Positions 1 through 7,867 of a stretch of 64,000 nucleotides of DNA are shown piece after piece. The notes below the pieces were generated by a model. It did not search any database. It worked only from the letters and a program-made list of their open reading frames with translations, and had not been told where the DNA came from. The position numbers were made by a program, and so were the translations under genes. Origin of the DNA: Bacillus sp. FJAT-27245 (GTDB lineage: Bacteria; Bacillota; Bacilli; Bacillales; Cytobacillaceae). The DNA lies in NCBI RefSeq assembly GCF_001273955.1, contig NZ_LIGI01000001.1:1029064-1093063 (forward strand), read 5' to 3'. Each line of letters begins with the position of its first letter. Within the stretch, counting starts at the first letter, position 1.

Positions 1-777
1 GATTTGATCAACCAGATTACCCCTACAAGCTTCGCTGCCAGAAAGGCGCAAATTCCCTATTTTGGTTTGTTTGGTGCCTGTTCAACATCAATGGAAGGAC
101 TGGCTTTATCAGCATTTATCCTAAATAACGGGGGCGCGCGTTACATCCTGACAGGTGCATCGAGCCACAATGCCGCTGTCGAAAAGCAGTTCAGGTATCC
201 GACCGAGTATGGCGGGCAGAAGCCGCCGACGGCTCAGTGGACCGCAACAGGCGCCGGGGTGGCACTTTTGCAGACAAACAGCGGGTCAGGGACGCTTCCC
301 TACATAACGTCGGCGACAATTGGCAAAGTAATCGACATGGGGCTATCCGACCCGTTCAATATGGGTGGAGCGATGGCACCCGCAGCAGCTGATACAATTT
401 CGGCCCATTTCAGCGATACCGGCCTCGATCCATCGTATTACGATTTAATTGTGACGGGCGACCTTGCAAAGGTAGGCAGCAGCGTCGCTTATGAGCTTCT
501 TAATAATAAAGGCCTAAAAATTCGGCAAGACCAGTTCCGAGATTGCGGGATGATGCTTTTCAAAGACAGCCAGCCCGTCCAGGCGGGCGCAAGCGGTGCC
601 GGGTGCTCTGCCATTGTCCTTTATGGGCATTTGCTGAATGAACTGAAAAAAGGGACGTACCGGCGCATCCTTGTTGTGGCAACCGGAGCGCTTCTGTCCC
701 CGCTCACGTTCCAGCAGGGTGAAAGCATTCCTTGTATCGCTCATGCGGTCTCAATTGAAATGGACGGGAGGCAATAA
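1..777 (+). CDS. spoVAD: Stage V sporulation protein AD, 5'-truncated
   Basis: The frame is open from the first base, so the N-terminal quarter (about 80 of the usual 338 residues) lies outside the window. The fragment reads DLINQITP at its start and contains [29 protein letters not shown] and a C-terminal [10 protein letters not shown]...SIPCIAH stretch, all typical of SpoVAD. Family knowledge: SpoVAD has a thiolase-like fold, binds dipicolinic acid and works with the other SpoVA proteins to move DPA into the forespore and out at germination. It ends one base before the spoVAEb start, so the two are co-transcribed. Confidence 0.95.
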   Translation, partial: DLINQITPTSFAARKAQIPYFGLFGACSTSMEGLALSAFILNNGGARYILTGASSHNAAVEKQFRYPTEYGGQKPPTAQWTATGAGVALLQTNSGSGTLPYITSATIGKVIDMGLSDPFNMGGAMAPAAADTISAHFSDTGLDPSYYDLIVTGDLAKVGSSVAYELLNNKGLKIRQDQFRDCGMMLFKDSQPVQAGASGAGCSAIVLYGHLLNELKKGTYRRILVVATGALLSPLTFQQGESIPCIAHAVSIEMDGRQ

Positions 778-778
778 A

Positions 779-1135
779 ATGCTGGCAATGTTTTTTTGGG
801 CGTTCGTCACCGGCGGGCTGATATGCGTGGTTGGCCAGCTCCTCCTTGATGTCGGCAAGCTGACTCCGGGCCATATGCTGAGCCTGCTCGTCGTTATTGG
901 GGCCATTCTCGATGGCCTTGGCCTTTATGAGCCGCTCATGGATTTCGCCGGGGCGGGAGCAACTGTACCGATCACAAGCTTCGGCAACTCGCTCGTCCAC
1001 GGCGCGCTCCAGGAAGCCGAACAGCACGGGCTTGTCGGCGTTTTGACCGGGATGTTCGAAGTAACGAGCTCGGGTATTTCGGCGGCAATCATTTTCGGCT
1101 TCATCGGGGCGCTAATCTTTAAGCCAAAGGGATGA
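779..1135 (+). CDS. spoVAEb: Stage V sporulation protein AEb (SpoVAE/SpoVAEb)
   Basis: 118 residues, the usual size. It is a hydrophobic protein with several membrane segments; the conserved block [22 protein letters not shown] and the end [12 protein letters not shown] identify the family. SpoVAEb is an inner spore membrane component of the DPA channel complex. The ATG at 779 overlaps the spoVAD end region (spacing 1 base) and is preceded by GGGAGG inside spoVAD; the longer open frame upstream is only spoVAD sequence read in another frame. No spoVAEa or spoVAF follows, suggesting a short spoVAC-AD-AEb arrangement rather than the seven-gene B. subtilis operon. Confidence 0.93.
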   Translation: MLAMFFWAFVTGGLICVVGQLLLDVGKLTPGHMLSLLVVIGAILDGLGLYEPLMDFAGAGATVPITSFGNSLVHGALQEAEQHGLVGVLTGMFEVTSSGISAAIIFGFIGALIFKPKG

Positions 1136-1248
1136 CGCTTCAATGCCTGTGATTTATCAGGATTCACCAAACTATGCCCTTCACCCTGTGGGTGATGAGT
1201 ATAAAATTTTTTCAAAATGAATCACAAAGCGGATGGGATGAGGCCTAT

Positions 1249-1276
1249 ACACTTTGTCTGCACTTCACATACTGTA
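1249..1276 (+). promoter_or_regulatory. Sigma-K-like promoter of the yjcZ-type gene
   Basis: AC at 1249-1250, 17 bases, then CATACTGTA at 1268-1276, matching the sigma-K pattern AC-N16/17-CATANNNTA. It lies 33 bases before the small gene's ATG. Sigma-E has the same -10 form, so the two cannot be separated with certainty. Confidence 0.5.
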
Positions 1277-1308
1277 GTAGTGAAAGTAGAAAAGTGAGGT
1301 GACTATCT

Positions 1309-1446
1309 ATGTGCTTCGGATTCGGTGGCTGCGGATACGGCTATGGCGGTTATGGCTACGGCGGCGGCTATGGTTATGGTTCCACATTTGTTTTGATTGT
1401 GGTGTTGTTCATCCTGTTGATTATTGTAGGCGCCAGCCTCTACTAA
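1309..1446 (+). CDS. YjcZ-family sporulation protein
   Basis: 45 residues. The first 25 are rich in Gly and Tyr ([17 protein letters not shown]), followed by one membrane segment [19 protein letters not shown], which is the hallmark of the YjcZ/CotR-like small spore proteins of Bacillus. A GTGAGGTGA ribosome binding site sits about 7 bases before the ATG. A rho-independent terminator follows immediately, so it is a single-gene unit. It probably sits in the spore coat or membrane; the molecular role is not known. Two Cys residues (2 and 8 by position in the N-terminal part) could form disulfides. Confidence 0.85.
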   Translation: MCFGFGGCGYGYGGYGYGGGYGYGSTFVLIVVLFILLIIVGASLY

Positions 1447-1455
1447 TACAGGAAT

Positions 1456-1490
1456 AAAGCCCTGCCGGACATCCAGCAGGGCTTTTATTT
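1456..1490 (+). terminator. Rho-independent terminator
   Basis: AAAGCCCTGC at 1456-1465 pairs with GCAGGGCTTT at 1476-1485, followed by a T run. It ends the yjcZ-type transcript. Confidence 0.85.
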
Positions 1491-1525
1491 CCGCGTTTCT
1501 TTATTATGGGGAACACTTTCCTATC

Positions 1526-1552
1526 ACATTATCGCGCGGCCTTCATACTATA
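1526..1552 (+). promoter_or_regulatory. Sigma-K-like promoter of spoVIF
   Basis: AC at 1526-1527, 16 bases, then CATACTATA at 1544-1552. This fits the sigma-K consensus exactly and lies just upstream of spoVIF, a mother-cell gene. Confidence 0.55.
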
Positions 1553-1583
1553 AAGTAGCCTATGAAGGAGCGTGACGACAGAC

Positions 1584-1838
1584 ATGGATAACGGCTTTTT
1601 CAAGAACATTGAAAAAAAGACCGGTGTCAATATGAAGGATATCTTTGATCTTGCCGCGTCTTTGCAAAATGCGAATTTTAAAGATGAACAGACCGTACGG
1701 GGCGTCATTCAGCGGGTGTCCCAGATTGCGCGGAAACCAGTTGCTAAGGACATGGAGGATAAAATTGTCCAGTCCATTATCAATGATGGAAAATCGCTTG
1801 ATTTTAACACGATCGCGAATATGCTGAACAAAAAATAA
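1584..1838 (+). CDS. spoVIF: Stage VI sporulation protein F
   Basis: 84 residues from the ATG at 1584. The sequence MDNGFFKNIEKKTG...ANFKDEQTVRGVI...RVSQIARKPV matches SpoVIF (YjcC), a mother-cell protein needed for proper coat assembly and GerE-dependent gene expression in B. subtilis. A GTG at 1572 would add four residues but touches the GAAGGAG site (1564-1570), so the ATG, 13 bases after the site, is preferred; B. subtilis SpoVIF also begins MDN. It has a sigma-K-like promoter and its own terminator. Confidence 0.92.
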   Translation: MDNGFFKNIEKKTGVNMKDIFDLAASLQNANFKDEQTVRGVIQRVSQIARKPVAKDMEDKIVQSIINDGKSLDFNTIANMLNKK

Positions 1839-1877
1839 TAAAAGTCCGGCCGTTTCACCATTTGGCCGGACTTTTAT
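1838..1877 (+). terminator. Terminator of spoVIF
   Basis: AAAGTCCGGCC at 1841-1851 pairs with GGCCGGACTTT at 1864-1874, followed by T residues. The A-rich left side means it may also serve the small gene on the opposite strand. Confidence 0.85.
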
Positions 1878-1918
1878 TCTTGTTAGGATGAGGTTTGCCA
1901 CGCCAGTCTTTTAGGACG

Positions 1919-2071
1919 CTATTCAGTCCTCGCTTCAGCTTGGTTTTCCTTTTCATAGGCAATGACTACAAGATTTTTATTGGCCTGGCCGCTCAGGGAC
2001 TTTTCAAAGGATTTGATTTCGTTAACCAATTGTTCGGACAAATCCGCGGCAGAATAAGTTTTTTCTTCCAT
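1919..2071 (-). CDS. Small acidic protein of unknown function
   Basis: A 50-residue frame on the minus strand, starting MEEKTYSAADLSEQLVNE and ending ENQAEARTE. The ATG at 2071 is preceded by GGAGAGGTG at a proper distance, which is the main evidence that it is real. It is hydrophilic with no membrane segment and no recognised family. It lies between spoVIF and a GNAT gene, in a place where B. subtilis carries spoVIF next to yjcD. Convergent with spoVIF. Possibly a small spore or regulatory protein, but nothing in the sequence proves that. Confidence 0.55.
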   Translation of the reverse strand: MEEKTYSAADLSEQLVNEIKSFEKSLSGQANKNLVVIAYEKENQAEARTE

Positions 2072-2135
2072 CACATTCACCTCTCCCTTATCATTGGCAG
2101 TACAGGAGCCGAATATTCAAGGGAGGGGAGTGGGG

Positions 2136-2666
2136 ATGGACATTGCCATTAGGCGGCCAAACAGCGCCGATGCCGAAGAACTGCACCGTTTTTTTCGGAC
2201 AGTCATTTCGGATACATACATGAGGGAAGGCATTGGAGATCTTGTGGACGATATGAAAGATGAGATCCAAACAAAAGAAGCTTACCTTCGAAAAGACTTA
2301 TCGAGCGATGGAGGGCAACGGTACTTTTTAATCGCGGAGACGGGGGGAAGGATCGTCGGCACCATTGAATTTGGTCCAGCCAGCAGCCTCATCCGGGAAT
2401 GCACGGATGGCCAGTTAAGTGGCCTGCTGGAGGTCGGGACTGTCTTCGTCCATCCTGAATTCCAGAAGCAGGGGATTGGCAATCTGCTGTTGGCGTCGAT
2501 ATTTGGGGTGCTTAAGAGTCGGGGGATTGGGGGTTGCTGCCTTGACAGCGGATACCGGAACGCCCAGCAAATCTGGAAGAAGAAGTTTGGCGAACCCGAT
2601 TTCGTATTAAAGGATTATTGGGGCGAAGGGTTTGACCATATGATTTGGAAGGTCGAAATCCGGTAA
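2136..2666 (+). CDS. GNAT family N-acetyltransferase
   Basis: 176 residues from the ATG at 2136, which has GGGAGGGGAG about 6 bases upstream; an upstream TTG start is less likely. The GNAT fold is shown by the acetyl-CoA loop in EVGTVFVHPEFQKQGIGNLLL (Q/R-x-x-G-x-G/A form QKQGIG). The substrate cannot be deduced. It reads toward the helicase gene and shares the terminator between them. Confidence 0.8.
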   Translation: MDIAIRRPNSADAEELHRFFRTVISDTYMREGIGDLVDDMKDEIQTKEAYLRKDLSSDGGQRYFLIAETGGRIVGTIEFGPASSLIRECTDGQLSGLLEVGTVFVHPEFQKQGIGNLLLASIFGVLKSRGIGGCCLDSGYRNAQQIWKKKFGEPDFVLKDYWGEGFDHMIWKVEIR

Positions 2667-2683
2667 ACTCCGGGCAAACATAA

Positions 2684-2728
2684 GACAGGGCACTCTGCCA
2701 AAATCGGCGGGGTGCCCTGTTTTTTTAT
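2684..2728. terminator. Bidirectional terminator between GNAT and helicase genes
   Basis: ACAGGGCAC near 2685 pairs with GTGCCCTGT at 2712-2720, followed by seven T on the plus strand. The converging genes end on either side. Confidence 0.8.
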
Positions 2729-2740
2729 AGAAAAATACCA

Positions 2741-5002
2741 TTAACGCTTTAAATCCTTCCTCACTGGGGTGAGGAACCTCGTCGGATTGGCTGCCCGGTT
2801 GCGGCGCATTGACGGGACGGAAATGTACAGCCGTTGCATTGCCCTTGTGATCGCGACATAAAAGAGCCGGCGTTCCTCCTCGAGTGGGGCCGAGTCCCCG
2901 CTCCGCAGGCTTTCAAGCGCATAATCATGCGGCAGGCTGCCATCGACAGCACCGAGGATATAAACGGTCTTGTATTCGAGGCCTTTCGCGCGGTGAATTG
3001 TACTAAGGGTAATGGCGGTTGTAAAATGCTTGCTGAGATTCTTGATTTCTTTGTTCATCGCTGCCATGTGCGAAGCATGCTCAAGGAGCGCCGGAATAGA
3101 ATCGAATGGCTTCGCTGCAACCTTTAGATCCTTTACATCATCCGAGCCTTTCTCAAGCTTATTCCCCTCACTGCCGCGCTTCTTCAAATAATCCAGAAAT
3201 CCAAGCTCTTTTTCGATTTTCTCTATCGCGGCATACGGTGCCAGGCACCTCATCGACTTTAGTGCCTCGACAGCTGACTTCAGCTTTTTCTGCTGGAAGG
3301 CATGGGCGGTTTTTACTTTGCCGAGTGCCTCGAGGGCGGTGCAGTCGTCAAGGATTGTGGCGGCTTTTATATCCGAAAGGACTTCCTGTTTTAAAAATAA
3401 TGCCGGAAGGATGGAGGAGACGGCCTGGATGTCATCCTCGTCAACAGCTAGCTTCAGGAATCCTAGGACCGTTTTCACCGTCCGGCGCTCGTAAAATGAT
3501 TCGGCATCCTGTTCGATTCTAAAGGGGAGATTCGACGAGGCAAGCCGTTCGAAAACCGCCCTTGAGCCGGCATGGGTCCGGTAAAGGATGGCGAAGTCTC
3601 CTGGATCGGCGCCAGCCGCGATCTTTTCCTGGATGTCGGTCACGACCATTGTCGCCTCTTCCTCTTCGTCATACGGAAAAAACACAACCGGGGGAATGCC
3701 TGCTATCGATTGCGCGGCCATTTCCTTCCTGCGCCTTTTTTTGTTAAATGAAATAATCCGGTTCGCGGCAGCGACAATTTCTGTTGTGGACCGGTAATTC
3801 TGGCTTAACAAAACAAGCTGGGCATTTGGAAAATCATGCTCAAAATTCAGCAGGAACTCCGGCGAACTGCCGCGGAATGAATAAATCGTCTGGTCGTCAT
3901 CTCCGACGGCGCAGACATTTTTTGTTTTTGCCGACAGCATTTTGATCAATTCATACTGGACCTTGTTAATATCCTGGAATTCGTCGATAAGGAAATAACG
4001 GAACCGGTCCTGGTACATTTCAAGAGTGTCCGGAGAAGAACGGAACAGATCGTGGCAGCCGGTCAGCATATCGTCAAAGTCAAACAGGCCCTGCCGTTGT
4101 TTATATGCTTCATAACGCTCATAGAGGAGGAGCGCGGTTTCCTCCCATTCGGAGTCCGGCCTGACATCCGGGGGAGACAGGAGTGAATTTTTCCAAAAAC
4201 CGATCTGCTGGAGGGAAAGGTCAAATGGAAACTCCTTTTCGGACAAACCGAGCTCCCTGGCCGCATCCTTGATGATCCGTTCGCGCTGCCACTCTTTTTT
4301 CAACAGCTTGTCCCCATTCCATTTGTCGTGGTCCGCATGCATCAGAATCCGGTAGAAAATGCTGTGGAACGTCCCGGACACAAGCTTTGAAAGAAGCTGG
4401 CTTTTCATATTCGGATAGCGGAGAAGACGGGACTTCATTTCCTGGGCGGCCTTAGTTGTAAACGTGACAAGCATAATTTCAGATGGGGCAATGCCGCGCA
4501 CATCAATCATGTAAGCCGTCCTTGCCGTGAGCACGCGCGTTTTGCCGCTTCCGGCACCGGCAAGGACAAGGATTGGACCTTCTGTTTCTGTCACGGCCGC
4601 TGCCTGGTTGCCGTCGAGCGTAAACCCTTCCGCCTCCAGCAGTTTCAAATAATCGTGCGGGTCTTCCGGTACAGGTAGCACAGCGGTGGCTGCCCCTCCC
4701 TGAATCGCAAGCTCCTGGGCCGCCTGGAAGGATTCACCGACCGGTTTGGCTGTAGGGACGCGGAAGCCTCCGATTTCACGTGTTTCCCGGATTGTATCTG
4801 CCGCATCGGGGCACTTTTTATTAGAATCATAAAGATGGAAAAAATGAGGTTCCTGGTCAATCCCCAAATAAAGGCGGACTGGCTCAAGGCAGGCGGGGCA
4901 TGACAGTTCCCCATTCCGGCCTGCCAAATAAATCTTTTGAAACCGCTCGCGGCTCAATGTATGTAAATGGATTGTTCCGTTTTGAAAAATTGCTGATTTC
5001 AT
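2741..5002 (-). CDS. yjcD: UvrD/Rep/PcrA-type ATP-dependent DNA helicase (YjcD-like)
   Basis: 753 residues, close to B. subtilis YjcD (about 759). An N-terminal extension of about 120 residues holds a probable zinc site (C35, C38, H and C64 within CPACLEP...HFFHLY...KKCPD), which PcrA lacks. Superfamily 1 motifs follow: Walker A GAGSGKT at residues 149-155, motif II DEFQDINKVQYE, motif III GDDDQTIYSFRG, motif IV QNYRSTTEIV, motif V TIHRAKGLEY and motif VI FYVAITRAMQRLY. It should unwind DNA 3' to 5' in repair or replication restart. The start ATG has a GGGGAT site upstream. Position between spoVIF and yjcF matches B. subtilis. Confidence 0.92.
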   Translation of the reverse strand: MKSAIFQNGTIHLHTLSRERFQKIYLAGRNGELSCPACLEPVRLYLGIDQEPHFFHLYDSNKKCPDAADTIRETREIGGFRVPTAKPVGESFQAAQELAIQGGAATAVLPVPEDPHDYLKLLEAEGFTLDGNQAAAVTETEGPILVLAGAGSGKTRVLTARTAYMIDVRGIAPSEIMLVTFTTKAAQEMKSRLLRYPNMKSQLLSKLVSGTFHSIFYRILMHADHDKWNGDKLLKKEWQRERIIKDAARELGLSEKEFPFDLSLQQIGFWKNSLLSPPDVRPDSEWEETALLLYERYEAYKQRQGLFDFDDMLTGCHDLFRSSPDTLEMYQDRFRYFLIDEFQDINKVQYELIKMLSAKTKNVCAVGDDDQTIYSFRGSSPEFLLNFEHDFPNAQLVLLSQNYRSTTEIVAAANRIISFNKKRRRKEMAAQSIAGIPPVVFFPYDEEEEATMVVTDIQEKIAAGADPGDFAILYRTHAGSRAVFERLASSNLPFRIEQDAESFYERRTVKTVLGFLKLAVDEDDIQAVSSILPALFLKQEVLSDIKAATILDDCTALEALGKVKTAHAFQQKKLKSAVEALKSMRCLAPYAAIEKIEKELGFLDYLKKRGSEGNKLEKGSDDVKDLKVAAKPFDSIPALLEHASHMAAMNKEIKNLSKHFTTAITLSTIHRAKGLEYKTVYILGAVDGSLPHDYALESLRSGDSAPLEEERRLFYVAITRAMQRLYISVPSMRRNRAANPTRFLTPVRKDLKR

Positions 5003-5149
5003 TTTACTATCCCCATATCTAACAGTGATAACACGAACTCTATGATAACAGACATTCAGTGTCCCCGGAAGTTTCGATTGTCACGTTTTTTTATAAACAG
5101 CTTTCGGTTGATGGTTTAAAGAGTTCGAGTATCGGGTAAAGGAGAGTCG

Positions 5150-5374
5150 ATGCAGATTATGATGAAACGAGGCGCGGCAATGAAAAATACCGTCGTATAC
5201 AGCCTGGTCATGCTGATGGGCACGGCAATCGCCAGTATTTTGCTTGAATATTACAGATTGGGCTCCCTGTTGGGATTTCTGTTCATCGCTGCATCCGTCT
5301 CGGCCGGCCTTAAGTTTTCGGCGGTAAACCAGGATTTCGGAGCGGAAGAGATTACAGGTGACTCATACTTATAA
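5150..5374 (+). CDS. Small membrane protein of unknown function
   Basis: 74 residues with an AAGGAG site at 5139-5144 before the ATG. Two hydrophobic stretches (VVYSLVMLMGTAIASILL and LGSLLGFLFIAASVSAGL) suggest a two-helix inner membrane protein with an acidic tail ending ITGDSYL. A second ATG ten codons later is possible. It occupies the place of yjcE between the helicase and yjcF in B. subtilis but is shorter, so orthology is not claimed. It has its own terminator. Confidence 0.65.
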   Translation: MQIMMKRGAAMKNTVVYSLVMLMGTAIASILLEYYRLGSLLGFLFIAASVSAGLKFSAVNQDFGAEEITGDSYL

Positions 5375-5412
5375 AAAAGCTCTTGCCAATTATTCCGGCA
5401 AGAGCTTTTCTG
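5373..5412. terminator. Bidirectional terminator
   Basis: AAAAGCTCTTGCC pairs with GGCAAGAGCTTTT across the loop AATTATTCC. It lies between the small membrane gene (plus) and yjcF (minus). Confidence 0.85.
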
Positions 5413-5413
5413 C

Positions 5414-5836
5414 TTATATGGATTTCACCATTGTCTTGTGCGGGATTCCCGCATCCAGGAATTCATCCGAAACAACTTCGTAACCAAGTCCTGCATAGAA
5501 GGGAATCGCGTGGACCTGGGCATTCAGTTTCAGCTTTTTTGCTCCCTGCTCCTTCGCGTATTCCTCGATTTTGTTCATGATTGCCTTGCCGGCGCCGGTG
5601 CCACGGCTTTCTCTCAGGACGCAGATACGTTCCACCTTCCCGTATCCATCGACAAAGCGGTATCGGCCCGCGCCCTGCGCCTCCGTCCCATTATAAAGGA
5701 CAAAATGGGCGCAATCATCCTCGTATTGGTCAATTTCTTCTTCCTCCGGCACTTGCTGCTCGTCAACAAATACCGTTCTTCTGACAGAAAAGGCGTCTTG
5801 TATTTCTCTCTCGGTTGTGGCTAAAACGACATCCAT
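5414..5836 (-). CDS. yjcF: GNAT acetyltransferase YjcF
   Basis: 140 residues, the same length as B. subtilis YjcF. The order VRRTVFVDEQQVPEEEEID, GAGRYRFVDGYGKVERICVL, and an acetyl-CoA loop RESRGTGAGKAIM, then FYAGLGYEVVSDEFLDAGIPH, matches this ElaA/YjcF type of GNAT. The ATG is four bases after the yjcG stop, so translation is coupled in a yjcG-yjcF (possibly yjcH) operon. Substrate unknown. Confidence 0.88.
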   Translation of the reverse strand: MDVVLATTEREIQDAFSVRRTVFVDEQQVPEEEEIDQYEDDCAHFVLYNGTEAQGAGRYRFVDGYGKVERICVLRESRGTGAGKAIMNKIEEYAKEQGAKKLKLNAQVHAIPFYAGLGYEVVSDEFLDAGIPHKTMVKSI

Positions 5837-5839
5837 AAA

Positions 5840-6358
5840 TTACTCGGCTTCCTTCCCAAGTCGGAATGTTTCATAAACCGTCCACTGGCCATTTTCCAGC
5901 TGATAGAGGAAGTGGAAGCGGTCGATTTCTTCTTCATGTTCGATTCCTTGCATCTTGAGTGTCCCGTATACGTCGAAATGTTCGTCGTTGGACAGCTTCT
6001 GGCCAATCGTAATATGAGGGACGAATTTGTAATCTTGGCCAGGGGTGTTTATGATGTCATTCAACTCTTTATGAAGGGCTGTAATCTCCTCATTTGGTTC
6101 GACCTTCAGGTAGATCACATTGTTTACAGGATGAAAGGAGCTAATCTTGGATGTCCTTAATTTGAAAGGTTCGTGTTTTTCTGCTGCATCACGCAGCTTT
6201 TTTGCAATTGTCTCAGCTTCTTCTTCAGATGTGTCAAACGCGTTGACAAGCGTAAGGTGCGGGGCGATCAGGGCATAATGTGGATCATACCGTTTTCGGT
6301 AAGAATTCACCCAGTCCTGAAGCTGTTTTGATGGGAAAAGCGCAACTCCGAATCTCAT
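5840..6358 (-). CDS. yjcG: 2'-5' RNA ligase-superfamily phosphoesterase YjcG
   Basis: 172 residues from the ATG at 6358, which has GGAGGT seven bases upstream; a start five codons earlier is not supported. Two HxT motifs, HLTL and HITIG (near residues 41 and 125), mark the 2H phosphoesterase fold; B. subtilis YjcG has the same arrangement. The C-terminal FHFLYQLENGQWTVYETFRLG is also shared with YjcG. The natural substrate is not known; enzymes of this fold act on cyclic phosphates or 2'-5' bonds. Confidence 0.88.
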   Translation of the reverse strand: MRFGVALFPSKQLQDWVNSYRKRYDPHYALIAPHLTLVNAFDTSEEEAETIAKKLRDAAEKHEPFKLRTSKISSFHPVNNVIYLKVEPNEEITALHKELNDIINTPGQDYKFVPHITIGQKLSNDEHFDVYGTLKMQGIEHEEEIDRFHFLYQLENGQWTVYETFRLGKEAE

Positions 6359-6603
6359 ACGACCTACCTCCAAGATTCCAAATTTGCTGTATGTGATTAT
6401 ACAGCTTATGGTTTTTATCCTTCTGAATATTATAGCAAATTTGTTTTCTAAAATATATTGTTGTCAAGGAAAATAGAAAAAATAGATAAAAAGTCTGTCG
6501 AATTAAGGGATATAAGTACTGTTTTAAATTTTAAAATAAGGAAAAAGCTTTATTGGTAAAAGGAATTTAATACCAACGGGCTTACCTAGCCCTGATGGAG
6601 GTT

Positions 6604-7326
6604 CTAAAATAATGCTTTCAGTGCGCCGCGCAGATCGGGCTGCCAATGGGTCCAGGCATGTCCGCCTTCAAATTCCCGGTACTGATAGCTGATCGGCATT
6701 TTTGCAAATAGGGAGCTCAGTTCCCTGTTTGGCGAGAGGAAATCCACGATTTTCCCATTTGTGAGCTCAGCCGCATCCTCTTTGTTCCCAACTGAATGGT
6801 ACACATGAAGTGGTGGATTCGCATTGTATTTTTTTACGGCGTCCAGAATGGCATCATTGACAAAAGGGGACTGTGCCAGCACTTTCCCGAAAGTATGCGG
6901 ATACGTAAGCGCCGCATGCAGCGAAACAGTCGCGGCCAGCGAATCTCCGGCAAGCGCGCGGGTCGACCCCATCTGGTATGTCGGGTATTCCCTGTCAAGC
7001 CACGGAACGAGTTCGTGGGCGAGGAAACGGATGTACGCTTCATGCTTTTCTCCATCAGGATGATACTTGCTCCGTCGGTCGTCCGTGTCCTTATATGGGA
7101 TACCAACAATAATCACATTTTCAATTTCCTTTTTTTCTAAAAGTTCATCGGCAAGCGTTCCGATCCGGCCTAGCCTAAAGTAATCGTGTCCATCCTGGGC
7201 GACCATGATGGAATATTTATAAAGAGGCGAGAAAGTTGCGGGCAGGTGGACCAATAATTCGACTGCCTCACCCAAGGCAACGCTTTCAAATTGTACTTCC
7301 TGGATAGTTCCACGCGGGTATTCCAT
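6604..7326 (-). CDS. yjcH: Alpha/beta hydrolase, putative esterase (YjcH/EsterD type)
   Basis: 240 residues, equal to B. subtilis YjcH. The nucleophile elbow is AGDSLAAT (G-D-S-L-A), the acid is likely in the VYHSVGNKED region, and the final His is in FEGGHAWTHWQP, giving a Ser-Asp/Glu-His triad of the Fes/EsterD kind. GGAGG lies 7 bases before the ATG. It is transcribed in the same direction as yjcG and yjcF, with a 245-base gap. The substrate is unknown; relatives cleave siderophore or small ester bonds. Confidence 0.83.
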   Translation of the reverse strand: MEYPRGTIQEVQFESVALGEAVELLVHLPATFSPLYKYSIMVAQDGHDYFRLGRIGTLADELLEKKEIENVIIVGIPYKDTDDRRSKYHPDGEKHEAYIRFLAHELVPWLDREYPTYQMGSTRALAGDSLAATVSLHAALTYPHTFGKVLAQSPFVNDAILDAVKKYNANPPLHVYHSVGNKEDAAELTNGKIVDFLSPNRELSSLFAKMPISYQYREFEGGHAWTHWQPDLRGALKALF

Positions 7327-7832
7327 TGCAGTTCCTCCGGCTCATAAGATATTCAAAAAGAGTTTATCATAACAGGGGCGGAAAAGCTTTTCGGAAGAGA
7401 AACGGAGAGGTTGTTAAATGAAGTAATTGTCAAAATTGTGAAAGGTTAGGGAATCTGCGGAGCAAGGGGACGCATCGGTGAATAATTTCCGGATAAAAGG
7501 GGAAAATTTCCGGATAAACAAGGAAAATCTCCGGGAATCGATAGTAGACTGCTAGCATAATGATAGCAGAGGCTTTGAATGCTTTACTAACGAGACAATA
7601 GTCTCTTTTCTTGTAAATGAAAAGAAGAAAGAGGTTGATTTTACAAAATTGCCGGAAGCCGACTGCGGGAAGGAGACTTTTAAAAGGGAAGAATGAAGAC
7701 CGGCTTATCCGGGCGCGGCCCAGTCATCAAGAGGGAGGAGAAGTGCTCTATCAATAAAGCATAGAGAAATGGAAGCGGTATGTGAAAATTAAAAACGGAA
7801 TGATAAAGTATAGAAAATCAACTCTATAGTTA
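7327..7832. other. Intergenic region without a gene
   Basis: Apart from repeat copy 1 (7486-7569) no reading frame with a credible start, no tRNA and no strong hairpin was found between yjcH and the T-box promoter. It must contain the yjcH promoter on the minus strand. Confidence 0.5.
7486..7569 (+). repeat. Dispersed CCGGATAAA repeat, copy 1
   Basis: Two TTTCCGGATAAA units spaced 22 bases apart, followed by CTCCGGGAATCGATAG and an imperfect inverted repeat on GATAG/GCTAGC. A 37-base stretch (7508-7544) is identical to 9912-9948 on the other side of metG, and the tail recurs at 36259-36293. Confidence 0.8.
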
Positions 7833-7861
7833 TTGCATAAAATTGCCAGCCGAATTATAAT
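7833..7861 (+). promoter_or_regulatory. Sigma-A promoter of the metG T-box leader
   Basis: TTGCAT at 7833-7838 and TATAAT at 7856-7861 with a 17-base spacer. Transcription would begin near 7868, giving a leader of about 340 bases. Confidence 0.75.
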
Positions 7862-7867
7862 AAATCC

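Noticed and set aside
1180-1225. Terminator after spoVAEb
   Set aside because: TCACCC/GGGTGA gives only a six-base stem and the T run starts several bases later, so it is too weak to call.
1895-2152. Plus-strand open frame of 85 codons
   Set aside because: It has no ribosome site and lies over a minus-strand frame with a good one; hydrophobic runs such as FFFHHIH look like complement of acidic codons.
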